Origin: an archaeon
Lineage (GTDB): Archaea; Thermoproteota; Nitrososphaeria; Nitrososphaerales; JACAEJ01
NCBI GenBank assembly: GCA_024256265.1
Contig: JACGUK010000004.1
Location: forward strand, 1 to 64,000
Direction: 5' to 3'
DNA length: 64,000 nucleotides
Part shown: piece by piece, positions 50,647 through 59,653 of the stretch
Numbering within the stretch: the stretch's first letter is position 1
Layout: the number at the start of each line of letters is the position of its first letter
Program-made: the position numbers and the translations under genes
Notes under the pieces: model-generated
The model's database searches: none
The model's input: the letters and a program-made list of their open reading frames with translations, nothing else
What the model was told of the DNA's origin: nothing

Positions 50647-52107
50647 TTAATATGCCTTTGCCAGATAGACGATACGATCAGACTCTTTTCCACACCAAAA
50701 GCATTTGCCTGAAGGAATCTCTTTAATATCTATTCTCTTACCTCTTACTTCTAGTCCTCCTGTTTCAGCTTTTATCTCATCTGCACAATTCTTTCTCCCA
50801 CAGAAGGGAGCTCTTATAATCCTTGCCTTTTCTCTCTTTTCAATTAAATCTTCCTTGCTGTTTATTGACATGATAGAAGAGTTAAATCTATCCCATGCTC
50901 TTTTCCCTAACTCTTTAAGGATTAGATTCTTAAGATTCAAGATATGATCAATGGTATCTTTATCCTTAACTTTCTCCTTTGATCTTAAATCACGTCTAAA
51001 GATAGTGACAAAGCCTTTATTGACTTCTTTCTCTCCTACCTCAATTCTTATTGGTGCTCCTAGCATCTCCCACTTGTAGTACTTCTCCCCAGGTCTTTCA
51101 TCAGAATCATCGAGCATCACTCTAAAGCCTGCTTTTGATAAATTTTGAGTTATAATCCTTGATTTCTCCATTATTGCATCTTCCTTACCAGCTTTAAGTA
51201 TAGGAATAATAATGATTTGTAAAGGGGCTACATCGAAAGGCAATACTAAACCGTACTCATCCCCATGAACACTTATTATAGCTGCCACTATCCTTGATAC
51301 CCCTGGTCCATAGCAAGTCTGATGAACATTCTTTCTAATTCCATCTTTATCAGTAAATTTTATGTCAAATACATTGGGATTAGAGAAGTTCTGACCTAAG
51401 TAATGAGTTGTAGCAACTTGTAAAACTCTACCATCTGGGAGAAGAGTATCGAAGGCATAAGAATCTACAGCCCCATAGAATCTATCGTAAGGCTCCCTCT
51501 CTACCATCAAGAAGGGTAAGCCAAACTCATGAAAAGCCCTTTTCGTAATTTCTAAATCATCCTCTACCTGCTTTCTTGCACCTTCTTCATCAGCAAATGC
51601 ACAATGAGATTCTACCCAAAGGAACTCTCTCCCCCTAAGAAGAGGCCTTGTAGCCTTTGTCTCGTGCCTATAAACAGACACTGATTGAAATATCTTCATA
51701 GGTAAATCCTTATAGCTCCTTATCCATAGAGCAAACATAGGGTAGATCGCAGTTTCAGATGTAGGGCGAAGTATCAATTCCTCTTCAAGCTCTTCACCAC
51801 CAGCCTCACTTATCTTGAATACTTCTCTCTCAAAGCCCTTTATGTGCTCACTCTCCTTTCTAAAGCTGGAGATTGGAATTACAATGGGGAATAGGGCTGG
51901 CTTATGACCTTTCTCTAAAAGAAGACTCTCTATGATTTCATAGACTCTCTTAACTATGAACATTATATTCGGTCTGTAAACTATGAAACCTTTTACATTG
52001 TATCTAACATCTACTAATTCAGCTCTCTGTAATACGTCATCAAGCCATTCGCCAAAATTCTCATTCTTTTTCTTAAGGGGAGTTTCAGTGCCCATCTCGA
52101 TCATCAT
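50647..52107 (-). CDS. proS: Prolyl-tRNA synthetase, archaeal/eukaryal type
   Basis: A class II synthetase of about 486 residues: the N-terminal ENFGEWLDDVLQRAELVDVR, motif 2 with RPTSETAIYPMFALWIRSY, HETKATRPLLRGREFLWVES, and a C-terminal zinc-binding domain (FCGRKNC ... CFWCGKES). The frame is open to 52278, but Met 52107 or 52104 fits the family's start. It is divergent from the peptidoglycan-binding gene. Confidence 0.95.
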   Translation of the reverse strand: MMIEMGTETPLKKKNENFGEWLDDVLQRAELVDVRYNVKGFIVYRPNIMFIVKRVYEIIESLLLEKGHKPALFPIVIPISSFRKESEHIKGFEREVFKISEAGGEELEEELILRPTSETAIYPMFALWIRSYKDLPMKIFQSVSVYRHETKATRPLLRGREFLWVESHCAFADEEGARKQVEDDLEITKRAFHEFGLPFLMVEREPYDRFYGAVDSYAFDTLLPDGRVLQVATTHYLGQNFSNPNVFDIKFTDKDGIRKNVHQTCYGPGVSRIVAAIISVHGDEYGLVLPFDVAPLQIIIIPILKAGKEDAIMEKSRIITQNLSKAGFRVMLDDSDERPGEKYYKWEMLGAPIRIEVGEKEVNKGFVTIFRRDLRSKEKVKDKDTIDHILNLKNLILKELGKRAWDRFNSSIMSINSKEDLIEKREKARIIRAPFCGRKNCADEIKAETGGLEVRGKRIDIKEIPSGKCFWCGKESDRIVYLAKAY

Positions 52108-52199
52108 GCCAAAGTTAAATGAAGATATTAACCTTAATTCTTCTAGAGAAGAACCACGTGTATAAGCCTTAAGCGTAATATATTTAAGGTTGCTAGCCA

Positions 52200-53021
52200 G
52201 TGATTTTTTTAATGAGTGAGTATTCTGATAACCCCGGATCATTACCTGCTGAAAAACTATGCAATAGTTCTCCCCCATACAATCCCGTCAAAGGGGATGG
52301 AGCTCTAGGTAATCAATATCATGGGAAGATGTTTTATAGGGGGAATAATAGGGAAGAATTGGTCAAGACTCTTCAGATGATGTTAAAAACACTCGGCTAC
52401 GATCTTGGCACCTTTGGCCCTAACAAGGATGGTATAGATGGAAAGTTCGGTGACGATACTGAAAAGGCTGTAAAGCAATTTCAGGAGAAGAACAAGAATT
52501 GGGATGGCAATAATCTTAAGGTTGATGGATTAGTCGGCCCTGAAACTTCAGATGCTTTGAACAGAGCAATGGTTGGTTTATGGTATGATCATTACCAAAC
52601 ACCGAAAGAGTTGGTGGAAAATAAGCCATATCATACTGTGACATCAGATTTCTTGACAAACGGTTTGGCATTTGATCCATATGAAGCAGACAAATCCAAA
52701 GTTTTTGTGAAAGGTCCTCTTCCCCAGGGATATCTGAGTCACATTTCAGTACTACTTCGTAGCAATTCTGGCGCTGTACCATTGTCTAACCTTGCCTACC
52801 GCATCCAAGTCAGCGAGAGCAAAATTTTGGAAGGAAAGACCGATAAGGATGGGCTCGTCCATCATTCAAACGTCTCTCCAGGGGATTATCGAATGAAGAT
52901 CGAAGGACTCGAAGACGAAATCCTCGTTTCGACGCTACCGACTCATATCGTGCACCGAATAACAAGAGTGCCGGGCTATTTTCTTTTTGAAAAAGGTTCT
53001 GAGAAGGAGGATGTGGAATAA
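52200..53021 (+). CDS. Peptidoglycan-binding-domain protein with beta-sandwich C-terminus
   Basis: Roughly 270 residues; the likely start is ATG 52212 (MSEYSDNPGSLPAEK). A PG_binding_1 domain spans about 45-120 (EELVKTLQMMLKTLGYDLGT, DGKFGDDTEKAVKQFQEKN, DGLVGPETSDALNRAM). The C-terminal part (SNLAYRIQVSESKILEGKTD, then KDGLVHHSNVSPGDYRMKIE) is like a small beta-sandwich common in bacterial T6SS- or eCIS-associated proteins. No signal peptide is seen. The gene abuts the next one. It looks bacterial in origin. Confidence 0.75.
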   Translation: MIFLMSEYSDNPGSLPAEKLCNSSPPYNPVKGDGALGNQYHGKMFYRGNNREELVKTLQMMLKTLGYDLGTFGPNKDGIDGKFGDDTEKAVKQFQEKNKNWDGNNLKVDGLVGPETSDALNRAMVGLWYDHYQTPKELVENKPYHTVTSDFLTNGLAFDPYEADKSKVFVKGPLPQGYLSHISVLLRSNSGAVPLSNLAYRIQVSESKILEGKTDKDGLVHHSNVSPGDYRMKIEGLEDEILVSTLPTHIVHRITRVPGYFLFEKGSEKEDVE

Positions 53022-54526
53022 TGAGTGTCAAGCCGGACACGTACTTTCATGCAACGCTTACACCGGGGGTACTCAGTAGTCTCAAAAAGATAGTGACGAT
53101 TAGCTTTGACTCACCCAAACGCGCTGATGACGTACAAATAGGTTTGTTTGAGGCAGATGAGTGGACTCAAGGAACTACACATGTAGAAGAGGGTACTGGC
53201 TCCTTCAATCTGATCGCACTATTTAAAGGTGATATACGTGACGGAAAATTTATCGGTTTACCTAGGCTGCAGGGTCGAGGGGCAGGGCCAAATCCACGAA
53301 AACTGCGAGTGCATATAGATGGAGACCCAGACGATAAATACTACACTCTCGAAATCTCTGAGGACACTGGCGAACAAGAGGGCGAGCTTCTGGAAATAGT
53401 CTTTTGTGTCAGCGGAACTATCGATGGAGTCAAGAAGGAATACAAGGACTGCAACCCAGTCTTCGTGAGGCTTATACCAGATCGCAGGCCGGTGATCACA
53501 TTTATTACGGGCCATGACGCGAAGAAAGGCAACCCTTTCTTCGGTGCTGCAACACAGTACTTTGAACATTTAGCTGATGGAATAATTCCACCACCAAAGC
53601 AAAGAGATCTCAGCTTCGAAGAAATCCTGGATTATCTCGATCGACCGATTCGCAAAGGCAAGCATGTGATCAATCCACCCTGGGGTGAAGTCAATATTGT
53701 AACACATGGCACTAATTATGGGAGAAGGAAAGATGGTAGCAATTGCGACTTTTGTGAGATATTCTCTCCGCTATTCCCAAACGGTGACAGAATCACTGCA
53801 GGCTTACTTAAGAGAAACTCAGGGAACCCTAGATTAAGGGCGGACAAAACGAAACTGGACGAGGACTCCATAATAGTCATTCGGGGATGCGAGATAGGTG
53901 ACGATCAGGTTCTGCTTGATGAGCTCAGGCGACTTTTTGGAGGGCGCGCAACCGTCATTGCACCCAGACCGATCCAAAAGTATGCACCTGAGAGGCCGAA
54001 AGAACCCTTGAGTGAAGGAAATCCCACGAGGGAGTCTTTTTTGGAGTATTTCTTCTTCTATGTTCCAGGTTCTAAATCTCCTGACCAAAATAAGACAAAA
54101 GAGGAGAGAAAAATTTGTATAGGTAAACTAAGGGAGAAATACCCGGATCGGAATTCTGATGACCAATGGACTGAGATGCTCAATAGCGACTTGAGACATG
54201 ACCGTAATACTGAGCAGGTTACACTCAGGGTACTATATCCATCAATTCCGGAAAAGAACAAAGACTTCCTTGGAGACGCAGAAAATGTATTCAATCAGAC
54301 CAAGAAGACTTCTCCAGAGGAAATTTTCTTCTCAGACTTTAAGGATTGGGAATGGCATAGGCAGGGTCCGTTTCCATTGGTTTATGGTGGTGAAAAGAAA
54401 TTCGAATGCCGTTTTACGGGCAGAAGGTACCGAGTGGATGTAAGGCGTGTGTTAAACGATTCCAAAGGGAGTCCTGTGATACCAGTCATTACTGACCCAA
54501 CATACTATGGTCGCTCAGAGCTTTGA
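53021..54526 (+). CDS. Large hypothetical protein with HG...GC pattern
   Basis: A 501-residue protein starting one base before the end of the previous gene. The N-terminal 150 residues look beta-rich (an Ig-like carrier). The middle part has VNIVTHGTNYG (His229) and IIVIRGCEIGDDQVLLDELR (Cys290), each at the end of a hydrophobic strand, a layout like clan CD cysteine proteases (CHAT/caspase-like). That is inference from pattern only. It is almost certainly a functional partner of the upstream protein. Confidence 0.7.
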   Translation: MSVKPDTYFHATLTPGVLSSLKKIVTISFDSPKRADDVQIGLFEADEWTQGTTHVEEGTGSFNLIALFKGDIRDGKFIGLPRLQGRGAGPNPRKLRVHIDGDPDDKYYTLEISEDTGEQEGELLEIVFCVSGTIDGVKKEYKDCNPVFVRLIPDRRPVITFITGHDAKKGNPFFGAATQYFEHLADGIIPPPKQRDLSFEEILDYLDRPIRKGKHVINPPWGEVNIVTHGTNYGRRKDGSNCDFCEIFSPLFPNGDRITAGLLKRNSGNPRLRADKTKLDEDSIIVIRGCEIGDDQVLLDELRRLFGGRATVIAPRPIQKYAPERPKEPLSEGNPTRESFLEYFFFYVPGSKSPDQNKTKEERKICIGKLREKYPDRNSDDQWTEMLNSDLRHDRNTEQVTLRVLYPSIPEKNKDFLGDAENVFNQTKKTSPEEIFFSDFKDWEWHRQGPFPLVYGGEKKFECRFTGRRYRVDVRRVLNDSKGSPVIPVITDPTYYGRSEL

Positions 54527-54654
54527 AGGTAATAAAGTAGTACAGAATCACGTTATTTGGGGCGGCTTCGCACATAGCCCTTTGACATCAACGATCAAAG
54601 ATTTGAAAATGATTCGAAGGGATAGCTTCTCCAATTTACAAATAATGTTGATTG

Positions 54655-54897
54655 TTAGGCAGGTAGAGACAGTTTAATTTCATTCTTTGCTTTAGGTACC
54701 TCAATAATTCCCTCTTTGTCAGTTTGTTTAGCCATCGTATTTCCATTATCAACCGTAACATTAAACGTAACACCTTCAACGGCTTTTTGTTCATTATCAA
54801 GAATCTCTATAACAAAACTTACTGGTTGGATATCAGGAACCTTATACTCCTTACGAGAAACCATAAGTTCCAATCCTATAGAGAAAGATTTAAGCAT
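54655..54897 (-). CDS. Small beta-sandwich protein
   Basis: About 80 residues from ATG 54897 (open to 54927). Residues from about 30 onward (DNEQKAVEGVTFNVTVDNGN, then TDKEGIIEVPKAKNEIKLSL) repeat the pattern seen in the C-terminus of the 52.2-kb protein (...GKTDKDGLVHH...). It is convergent with the 501-residue gene and so may be part of the same module. The domain itself has no known catalytic residues. Confidence 0.6.
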   Translation of the reverse strand: MLKSFSIGLELMVSRKEYKVPDIQPVSFVIEILDNEQKAVEGVTFNVTVDNGNTMAKQTDKEGIIEVPKAKNEIKLSLPA

Positions 54898-55072
54898 TCT
54901 ATCCTTAAATATCATAATGATAGGCAAGGATTATATCTTCCTCATCGTTAAGAATTAGATACAGGGACGCTATCCAACTTTTTGAATTAAGTTTAATAAA
55001 ATTGCTAAGAGTTATGTTCTAGATCATCAAAATTTAAATCCTTATGAATTAATTATAAATTAAGGAACCTTA

Positions 55073-56356
55073 ATGAGAGTATTAGCTGACTTTCATATTC
55101 ATAGTTATCTGAGTAGAGCAACGAGCCAAAGTATGAATTTAGATGAGTTGAGCAGAAACGCAAAGCTGAAGGGATTAAATCTGCTAGGCACTGGAGATTT
55201 TACCCACCCTACTTGGATGAAAGAATTGAAAGAAAAATTAGTGCCTTTGGACGATTATGGCTTATTCACTTACAATGGAATATATTGGATGATAACGACA
55301 GAAGTCAGTACAGTATATGAGCAAGAAAGCAAGGCTAGAAAGATACACCATGTCATTCATGTACCAAGCTTAGATATTGCAGATCAGATCATAGATTCAT
55401 TATCAAAGAGAGGAAATTTATCATCAGATGGTAGACCTATATTCAATGATTTATCATCTCCAGAGCTTGTTGAAATGTTGATGAGCATATACAAGGATAT
55501 TCTAATAATACCTTCTCATGCTTGGACTACTTGGTGGAGCATATTTGGGGCTTTCTCTGGATTCGATTCTATAGAAGAGTGCTATAAAGATCAGACCAAG
55601 CATATATATGCAATAGAAACTGGGCTTTCTTCTGACCCTCCTATGAACTGGAGGCTAAGTAAGCTCGATAGATTCTGCCTTATGAGCAACTCAGATGCCC
55701 ATAGCCCTTGGATTTGGAGGTTAGGCAGAGAGTTCAATGTATTCGATCTTAAGAAATTATCGTATCATGAGATAATAGATGCTGTTAAGAAGAGGGATAA
55801 TAAGAGGTTCATATTCACAGTTGAAGTCCCACCAGAGTATGGTAAATATCATTACACAGGTCATAGAAATTGTGATGTCTCTTTACATCCAAGAGATGCT
55901 ATCAAGCTTAACAACAAATGCCCAAAATGTGGTAAGAAATTGACTATAGGAGTATTACAAAGAGTTGAAGAATTGGCAGATAGACCTGAAGATTTTATAT
56001 TAAAAGATGCTATTCCATACAAATCATTGTTACCATTATATGAGATAATCTCTTATGTCATGGGTGTAGATCAACTTTACTCAAAAAAGGTCATGGAGGA
56101 GCAGGATAAACTGATAGCAAAGTTTGGTAATGAATTGAATGTATTGCTCAATGCCAAGAAGGATGAGCTATCAAAGGCAACTAATGCAAAGATTGCAGAT
56201 GCAATAATCAAAACTAGAGAGGGAAGAGTAGATTTCATAGCAGGATACGATGGGGTATATGGAAAGCCCATCTTCAATACATTTGAAGATAAAGACATGG
56301 AAAAAAGAGAATTACATGCTAAAAAAGAAGTGAAGAGCTTAGACGATTTCATATGA
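55073..56356 (+). CDS. PHP-domain phosphoesterase family protein
   Basis: A 427-residue protein. The N-terminal LADFHIHSYLSRATSQSMNL and GTGDFTHP are PHP metal sites, followed by SHAWTTWWS and SNSDAHSPWIWRLGREFN. A four-Cys/His zinc region (HRNCDVSLHPRD ... CPKCGKK) lies at about 262-290. Such proteins are often annotated as PHP-domain or endonuclease Q-like; EndoQ cleaves at deaminated bases, which would complement the endonuclease V at 41.8 kb. Confidence 0.82.
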   Translation: MRVLADFHIHSYLSRATSQSMNLDELSRNAKLKGLNLLGTGDFTHPTWMKELKEKLVPLDDYGLFTYNGIYWMITTEVSTVYEQESKARKIHHVIHVPSLDIADQIIDSLSKRGNLSSDGRPIFNDLSSPELVEMLMSIYKDILIIPSHAWTTWWSIFGAFSGFDSIEECYKDQTKHIYAIETGLSSDPPMNWRLSKLDRFCLMSNSDAHSPWIWRLGREFNVFDLKKLSYHEIIDAVKKRDNKRFIFTVEVPPEYGKYHYTGHRNCDVSLHPRDAIKLNNKCPKCGKKLTIGVLQRVEELADRPEDFILKDAIPYKSLLPLYEIISYVMGVDQLYSKKVMEEQDKLIAKFGNELNVLLNAKKDELSKATNAKIADAIIKTREGRVDFIAGYDGVYGKPIFNTFEDKDMEKRELHAKKEVKSLDDFI

Positions 56357-56763
56357 TACACTTCTCATACCTTAGCTACTTAAGGGGCGCTGTTAGTTTG
56401 AATCAACCAGCAAAAGGTTTCGTTGAGGTTTGTATCTATGAAGTCAAACCTAATAAAACAGAAGAATTTGAGCGATTAATTGAGCGTGTAGCCAAGCATC
56501 ATCGAGATTTTCCAGGTGTCAAAGATGTAAGATACATAAAGCGGACTCATAGACAAGGTGATTTTTCTGCCGTTAAAAAGGGAGAACCACCTATTAGACT
56601 GACCAGAACACTAAAATCTGTCACTTATGTGTTGTATTGGGAGATGGATGATGAGATCACTCATGGCAAAGCGACTAAATCTGGTCTTGAGCACTTTTTC
56701 AAGGAATTCACAAAATGTTTAGTTTCGACGCCTAAGATAATTTTAGGGGAAAGGATTCAATGA
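56353..56763 (+). CDS. Dimeric alpha/beta-barrel (ABM-like) protein
   Basis: Up to 136 residues; ATG 56353 overlaps the PHP stop (ATGA), and TTG 56398 is an alternative. The core (FVEVCIYEVKPNKTEEFERL, then IERVAKHHRDFPGVKDVRYI) has the ferredoxin-like pattern of antibiotic-biosynthesis monooxygenase-type domains. Substrate unknown. It is probably co-transcribed with the PHP gene. Confidence 0.65.
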   Translation: MIHFSYLSYLRGAVSLNQPAKGFVEVCIYEVKPNKTEEFERLIERVAKHHRDFPGVKDVRYIKRTHRQGDFSAVKKGEPPIRLTRTLKSVTYVLYWEMDDEITHGKATKSGLEHFFKEFTKCLVSTPKIILGERIQ

Positions 56764-56830
56764 AAAAAGCGGATAAAATGGATCATTAAAAGAGAAAAAC
56801 AATATAATAAAAGGAAAATTTTTGCTAGGA

Positions 56831-57469
56831 TTATCGTGTTAATTTACTCTTTTTCTCAACTCTTAAGCTATAAAAGAATAAAGCAATGCCTGCTATGAAT
56901 ATTAAAAGAGGGATGTAGAATACGATATTAGAAGATAATTTTAAGCGCCAAAATATGTAGAGCAATAAAGGAGAAGATGCTATAAGAATAATAGGGATTA
57001 CCTCAAAGATTATTACCGAGAATTTTAAGAAATGCTTTATTGAAGGAGATAGAGCAAAAGAAAAGAATAGCAAGAAGAGAGGGTATGATATAGCGTATCT
57101 TCCTTCTAAATAAAGATCAAAAATGTCGAATATGTTGGATGAGTAACCACTTGCACTCCAAACAGAAATCAAGGATAAAATTATGAATAAGAATGCTAAA
57201 ATTCTCATTCTTGAGATGTTTTCTCCTATCTTCTTAATCCTCATATCTTTAGGATTTATCCATAACTCCATTACCAATGCTATGAGTATTGCAAATACAC
57301 CTGCTAAGAAGACGATATTATCATTAGTAACTTTAAGGTAAACATCAACTGGAAGTAAATTCAAGGTAAACCAAAGGTAAAGGGCATATAAGCCATTGAT
57401 CAATAATGGAGATAGGTATAAAAGAAAAGATATGTCTTCAATCATCCCTAATTTATCCAATCTATTCAC
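56831..57469 (-). CDS. Multi-pass membrane protein, hypothetical
   Basis: A 212-residue protein with about six hydrophobic segments (for example LYLSPLLINGLYALYLWFTL and VIIFEVIPIILIASSPLLLY). No family recognised. It lies downstream of trmI on the same strand, with 32 bp between them. Confidence 0.65.
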   Translation of the reverse strand: MNRLDKLGMIEDISFLLYLSPLLINGLYALYLWFTLNLLPVDVYLKVTNDNIVFLAGVFAILIALVMELWINPKDMRIKKIGENISRMRILAFLFIILSLISVWSASGYSSNIFDIFDLYLEGRYAISYPLFLLFFSFALSPSIKHFLKFSVIIFEVIPIILIASSPLLLYIFWRLKLSSNIVFYIPLLIFIAGIALFFYSLRVEKKSKLTR

Positions 57470-57501
57470 CTTTAAGCGGTATTATTATATGAATTTAACC
57501 T

Positions 57502-58290
57502 TTATTGATCCATCAATATTTTTCTTGCGAATGTGAGATATGCTGTATGTCCTATCATCCTCATAGAAGGTCTTGTCATGCCAATTCTTGCTTCAAGACC
57601 TCTCAATAGTAATTCTAAGCTCTCTATGCTTACAAAACCAGTATTAACAAGCTCAGCAACCAACTTCTCAACTTGGTTCATTGTAGGAGATATAGAAGTA
57701 AATATCCCTCCACCTTTTAGAGCTTCCCATGCAACTCTTACTAAAGTCCAAGGGTCGCCTACATCTATTACCACAGCATCGACATTTCTCTCATCAAAGC
57801 CTTTCTTTGCATCAGCCTGCTTTATAGTGACAAAATCCCTCAGACCAGCCCTATCTATATTCCTCTTAGCCATCTCTATGAAATCAGGCCTAATCTCATA
57901 TGAGAAAACATGACCATCAGGCTTGACCAAATTGGCAAGAAAAGTAGTAAGCGCACCGCTACCAGTACCAGCCTCTACTACTATGGAGCCAGAAGATATG
58001 CTAGTCATAGCTACAATCATCCCGAGATCCTTAGGATAGACTATCTGAGTCCTCCTCTCAGCCTTAAGAATTAGATCTACTATAGTTGGCTTAAGTATCC
58101 ATAATCTCTCTCCTAAGCTTGTTTTTATAGATGAGCCATACTCCTTTCCTATAACAGAGCCTAAGTCTATGTACCCTAGATGTGTATGGAGCTTTTCATC
58201 AGCATTAGCCCTAACCAACCACTTCTTCTTATTCGTAAGATAGATCAGTACATTATCTCCAGCCCTAACATAATTATCCAATTGTAGCAC
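57502..58290 (-). CDS. trmI: tRNA (adenine-58-N1)-methyltransferase TrmI
   Basis: About 262 residues: N-terminal beta region (GDNVLIYLTNKKKWLVRANA), then a SAM-binding Rossmann core (VVEAGTGSGALTTFLANLV) and DAVVIDVGDPW, as in archaeal TrmI. GTG 58290 or TTG 58281 is chosen because frames upstream overlap the divergent TRAM gene and lack family similarity. Confidence 0.93.
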   Translation of the reverse strand: MLQLDNYVRAGDNVLIYLTNKKKWLVRANADEKLHTHLGYIDLGSVIGKEYGSSIKTSLGERLWILKPTIVDLILKAERRTQIVYPKDLGMIVAMTSISSGSIVVEAGTGSGALTTFLANLVKPDGHVFSYEIRPDFIEMAKRNIDRAGLRDFVTIKQADAKKGFDERNVDAVVIDVGDPWTLVRVAWEALKGGGIFTSISPTMNQVEKLVAELVNTGFVSIESLELLLRGLEARIGMTRPSMRMIGHTAYLTFARKILMDQ

Positions 58291-58358
58291 TGAAAGATTT
58301 AAAATAAGGCTTAAATATAGACATAATGTAGAGTCCGTCAAGGAAGAGGACGTAGTAA

Positions 58359-58613
58359 TTGTCTGAAGAGGAGAGACCATCCCAACAGCAAGGCTATCCA
58401 CGCCGAAAGTTTCCTACAACCTACTTCAGGGCAAAACCTGTAAAGGTTGGTGATGAACTGGACGTCACCATATCGGAAATAAGTAGACGTGGAGACGGTT
58501 TAACAAGGGTTCAGGGCTTCGTTATCTTCGTGCCAAATACAAAGCAAGGAGATAGCGTTAAGATAAAGATAACCCAAGTCAAACCGAGCCATGCGATTGG
58601 GCAAGTAATATAA
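58359..58613 (+). CDS. TRAM-domain RNA-binding protein
   Basis: An 84-residue protein with a basic, Gln-rich N-terminus (SEEERPSQQQGYPRRKF) and a TRAM domain (LDVTISEISRRGDGLTRVQG, then VIFVPNTKQGDSVKIKITQV). TTG 58359 follows GAGGA. It is a close paralogue of the protein at 31.6-31.9 kb. A GGCC...T-rich stretch at 58650-58665 could terminate transcription. Confidence 0.88.
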   Translation: MSEEERPSQQQGYPRRKFPTTYFRAKPVKVGDELDVTISEISRRGDGLTRVQGFVIFVPNTKQGDSVKIKITQVKPSHAIGQVI

Positions 58614-58665
58614 CCAGTATCCCGTGATGCCGTAGGCTATACGCCAACACGGCCTATTTTTTATT

Positions 58666-58956
58666 TTAGACTATATCCTTGTCTTCACCTAAACGTTTTG
58701 CGAGCTTCCCTTTGAGCTTTATCCCAACCCCGAAATCCTCAGGGCGTAGCTTATCTACAGTCAACCTTTTGACCATCAATCCACACATATTTCCTGAGAC
58801 CAGCTTACCTCTTATGCATTGCACATATGCACAGAGCTTTACATCACAGTAATCATTAGTAAAGCTACACCAGGGCTTGGAATTCCTTATTTGTAAGGCC
58901 CTGCGACCACACCTGAAGAATACGCATGTAGGAGAACAAGGTTTTGTCGACGACAT
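58666..58956 (-). CDS. Cysteine-rich small protein
   Basis: A 96-residue protein with nine cysteines (CSPTCVFFRCGRRALQIRNS ... CSFTNDYC ... CAYVQC ... C), probably binding Fe-S or zinc in its first two thirds. The last third (KLRPEDFGVGIKLKGKLAKR) is charged. No known family is recognised. It is convergent with the TRAM gene. Confidence 0.7.
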   Translation of the reverse strand: MSSTKPCSPTCVFFRCGRRALQIRNSKPWCSFTNDYCDVKLCAYVQCIRGKLVSGNMCGLMVKRLTVDKLRPEDFGVGIKLKGKLAKRLGEDKDIV

Positions 58957-59087
58957 ATCTCCTATGTCCGTATGTGTTGATAAAGGTTATAGATTAAAGT
59001 TTTTCGTTTGTTGCAGATTTTAACTCTTTCATAGCAGCGAATATAGGGTAGCTATCTTCCTTTGGCAAAGTTTTATTGATGATTTTT

Positions 59088-59570
59088 TTATAATTTGGCG
59101 AGTAGAAGTTCGAATTTCGCCTCGTGCTCTATCTCTTCCTGCATTATGTGCACAGCAAGATGGTAGGTTACATGATCTTTTCCACGAGTCTTCTCAGCTA
59201 GCTTATTATAGCCCTCTATTGCGCATGCCTCAGCCAATAAAACATCATCTACTATCTTCTTTAAGTCACTCGGATCCTTAGGAGGCTCTATGAACTTGCA
59301 TTTACAAAGCTCACCAAATTTTTTAGGATTTGTTATTGGCGTACCGTTTAGCTGAGTAATTCTCTCTGCAAGCTCATTGGCATGCTCCTGCTCATCTTTT
59401 AGAATTTCCTCCAGTGCTTTAATAACTGTTGGAGCGTTTATCCCCATAGCTATTTTAGAGGCTATCCAGTATTGGTATGTAGCATTCCACTCATCAGCCA
59501 AAGCGCTGTTCAGATCAGCTATGAGTCCCTTCACATCAAGACCTACTATTTCTACACTTTTTCTTCCCAT
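59088..59570 (-). CDS. Ferritin-like (DPS-like/bacterioferritin-type) protein
   Basis: A 160-residue four-helix bundle with di-iron ligands: ALADEWNATYQYWIASKIAM (Glu in helix 1), ILKDEQEHANELAERITQLN (E and H in helix 2), and helix 4 MQEEIEHEAKFELLL. A Cys pair (CKC) in the loop before helix 3 is typical of archaeal DPS-like proteins. It likely stores iron or detoxifies peroxide. Confidence 0.85.
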   Translation of the reverse strand: MGRKSVEIVGLDVKGLIADLNSALADEWNATYQYWIASKIAMGINAPTVIKALEEILKDEQEHANELAERITQLNGTPITNPKKFGELCKCKFIEPPKDPSDLKKIVDDVLLAEACAIEGYNKLAEKTRGKDHVTYHLAVHIMQEEIEHEAKFELLLAKL

Positions 59571-59653
59571 TTTATCCCCCTAAGCTAACTCAACGACTAA
59601 TTAATAACATTTTATATTGAACCCTAATATTCTATCTTGAGGATAGCAAGCAG

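Noticed and set aside
52108..52278. An N-terminal extension of prolyl-tRNA synthetase.
   Set aside because: The extra residues lack family similarity and would run into the divergent peptidoglycan-binding gene.
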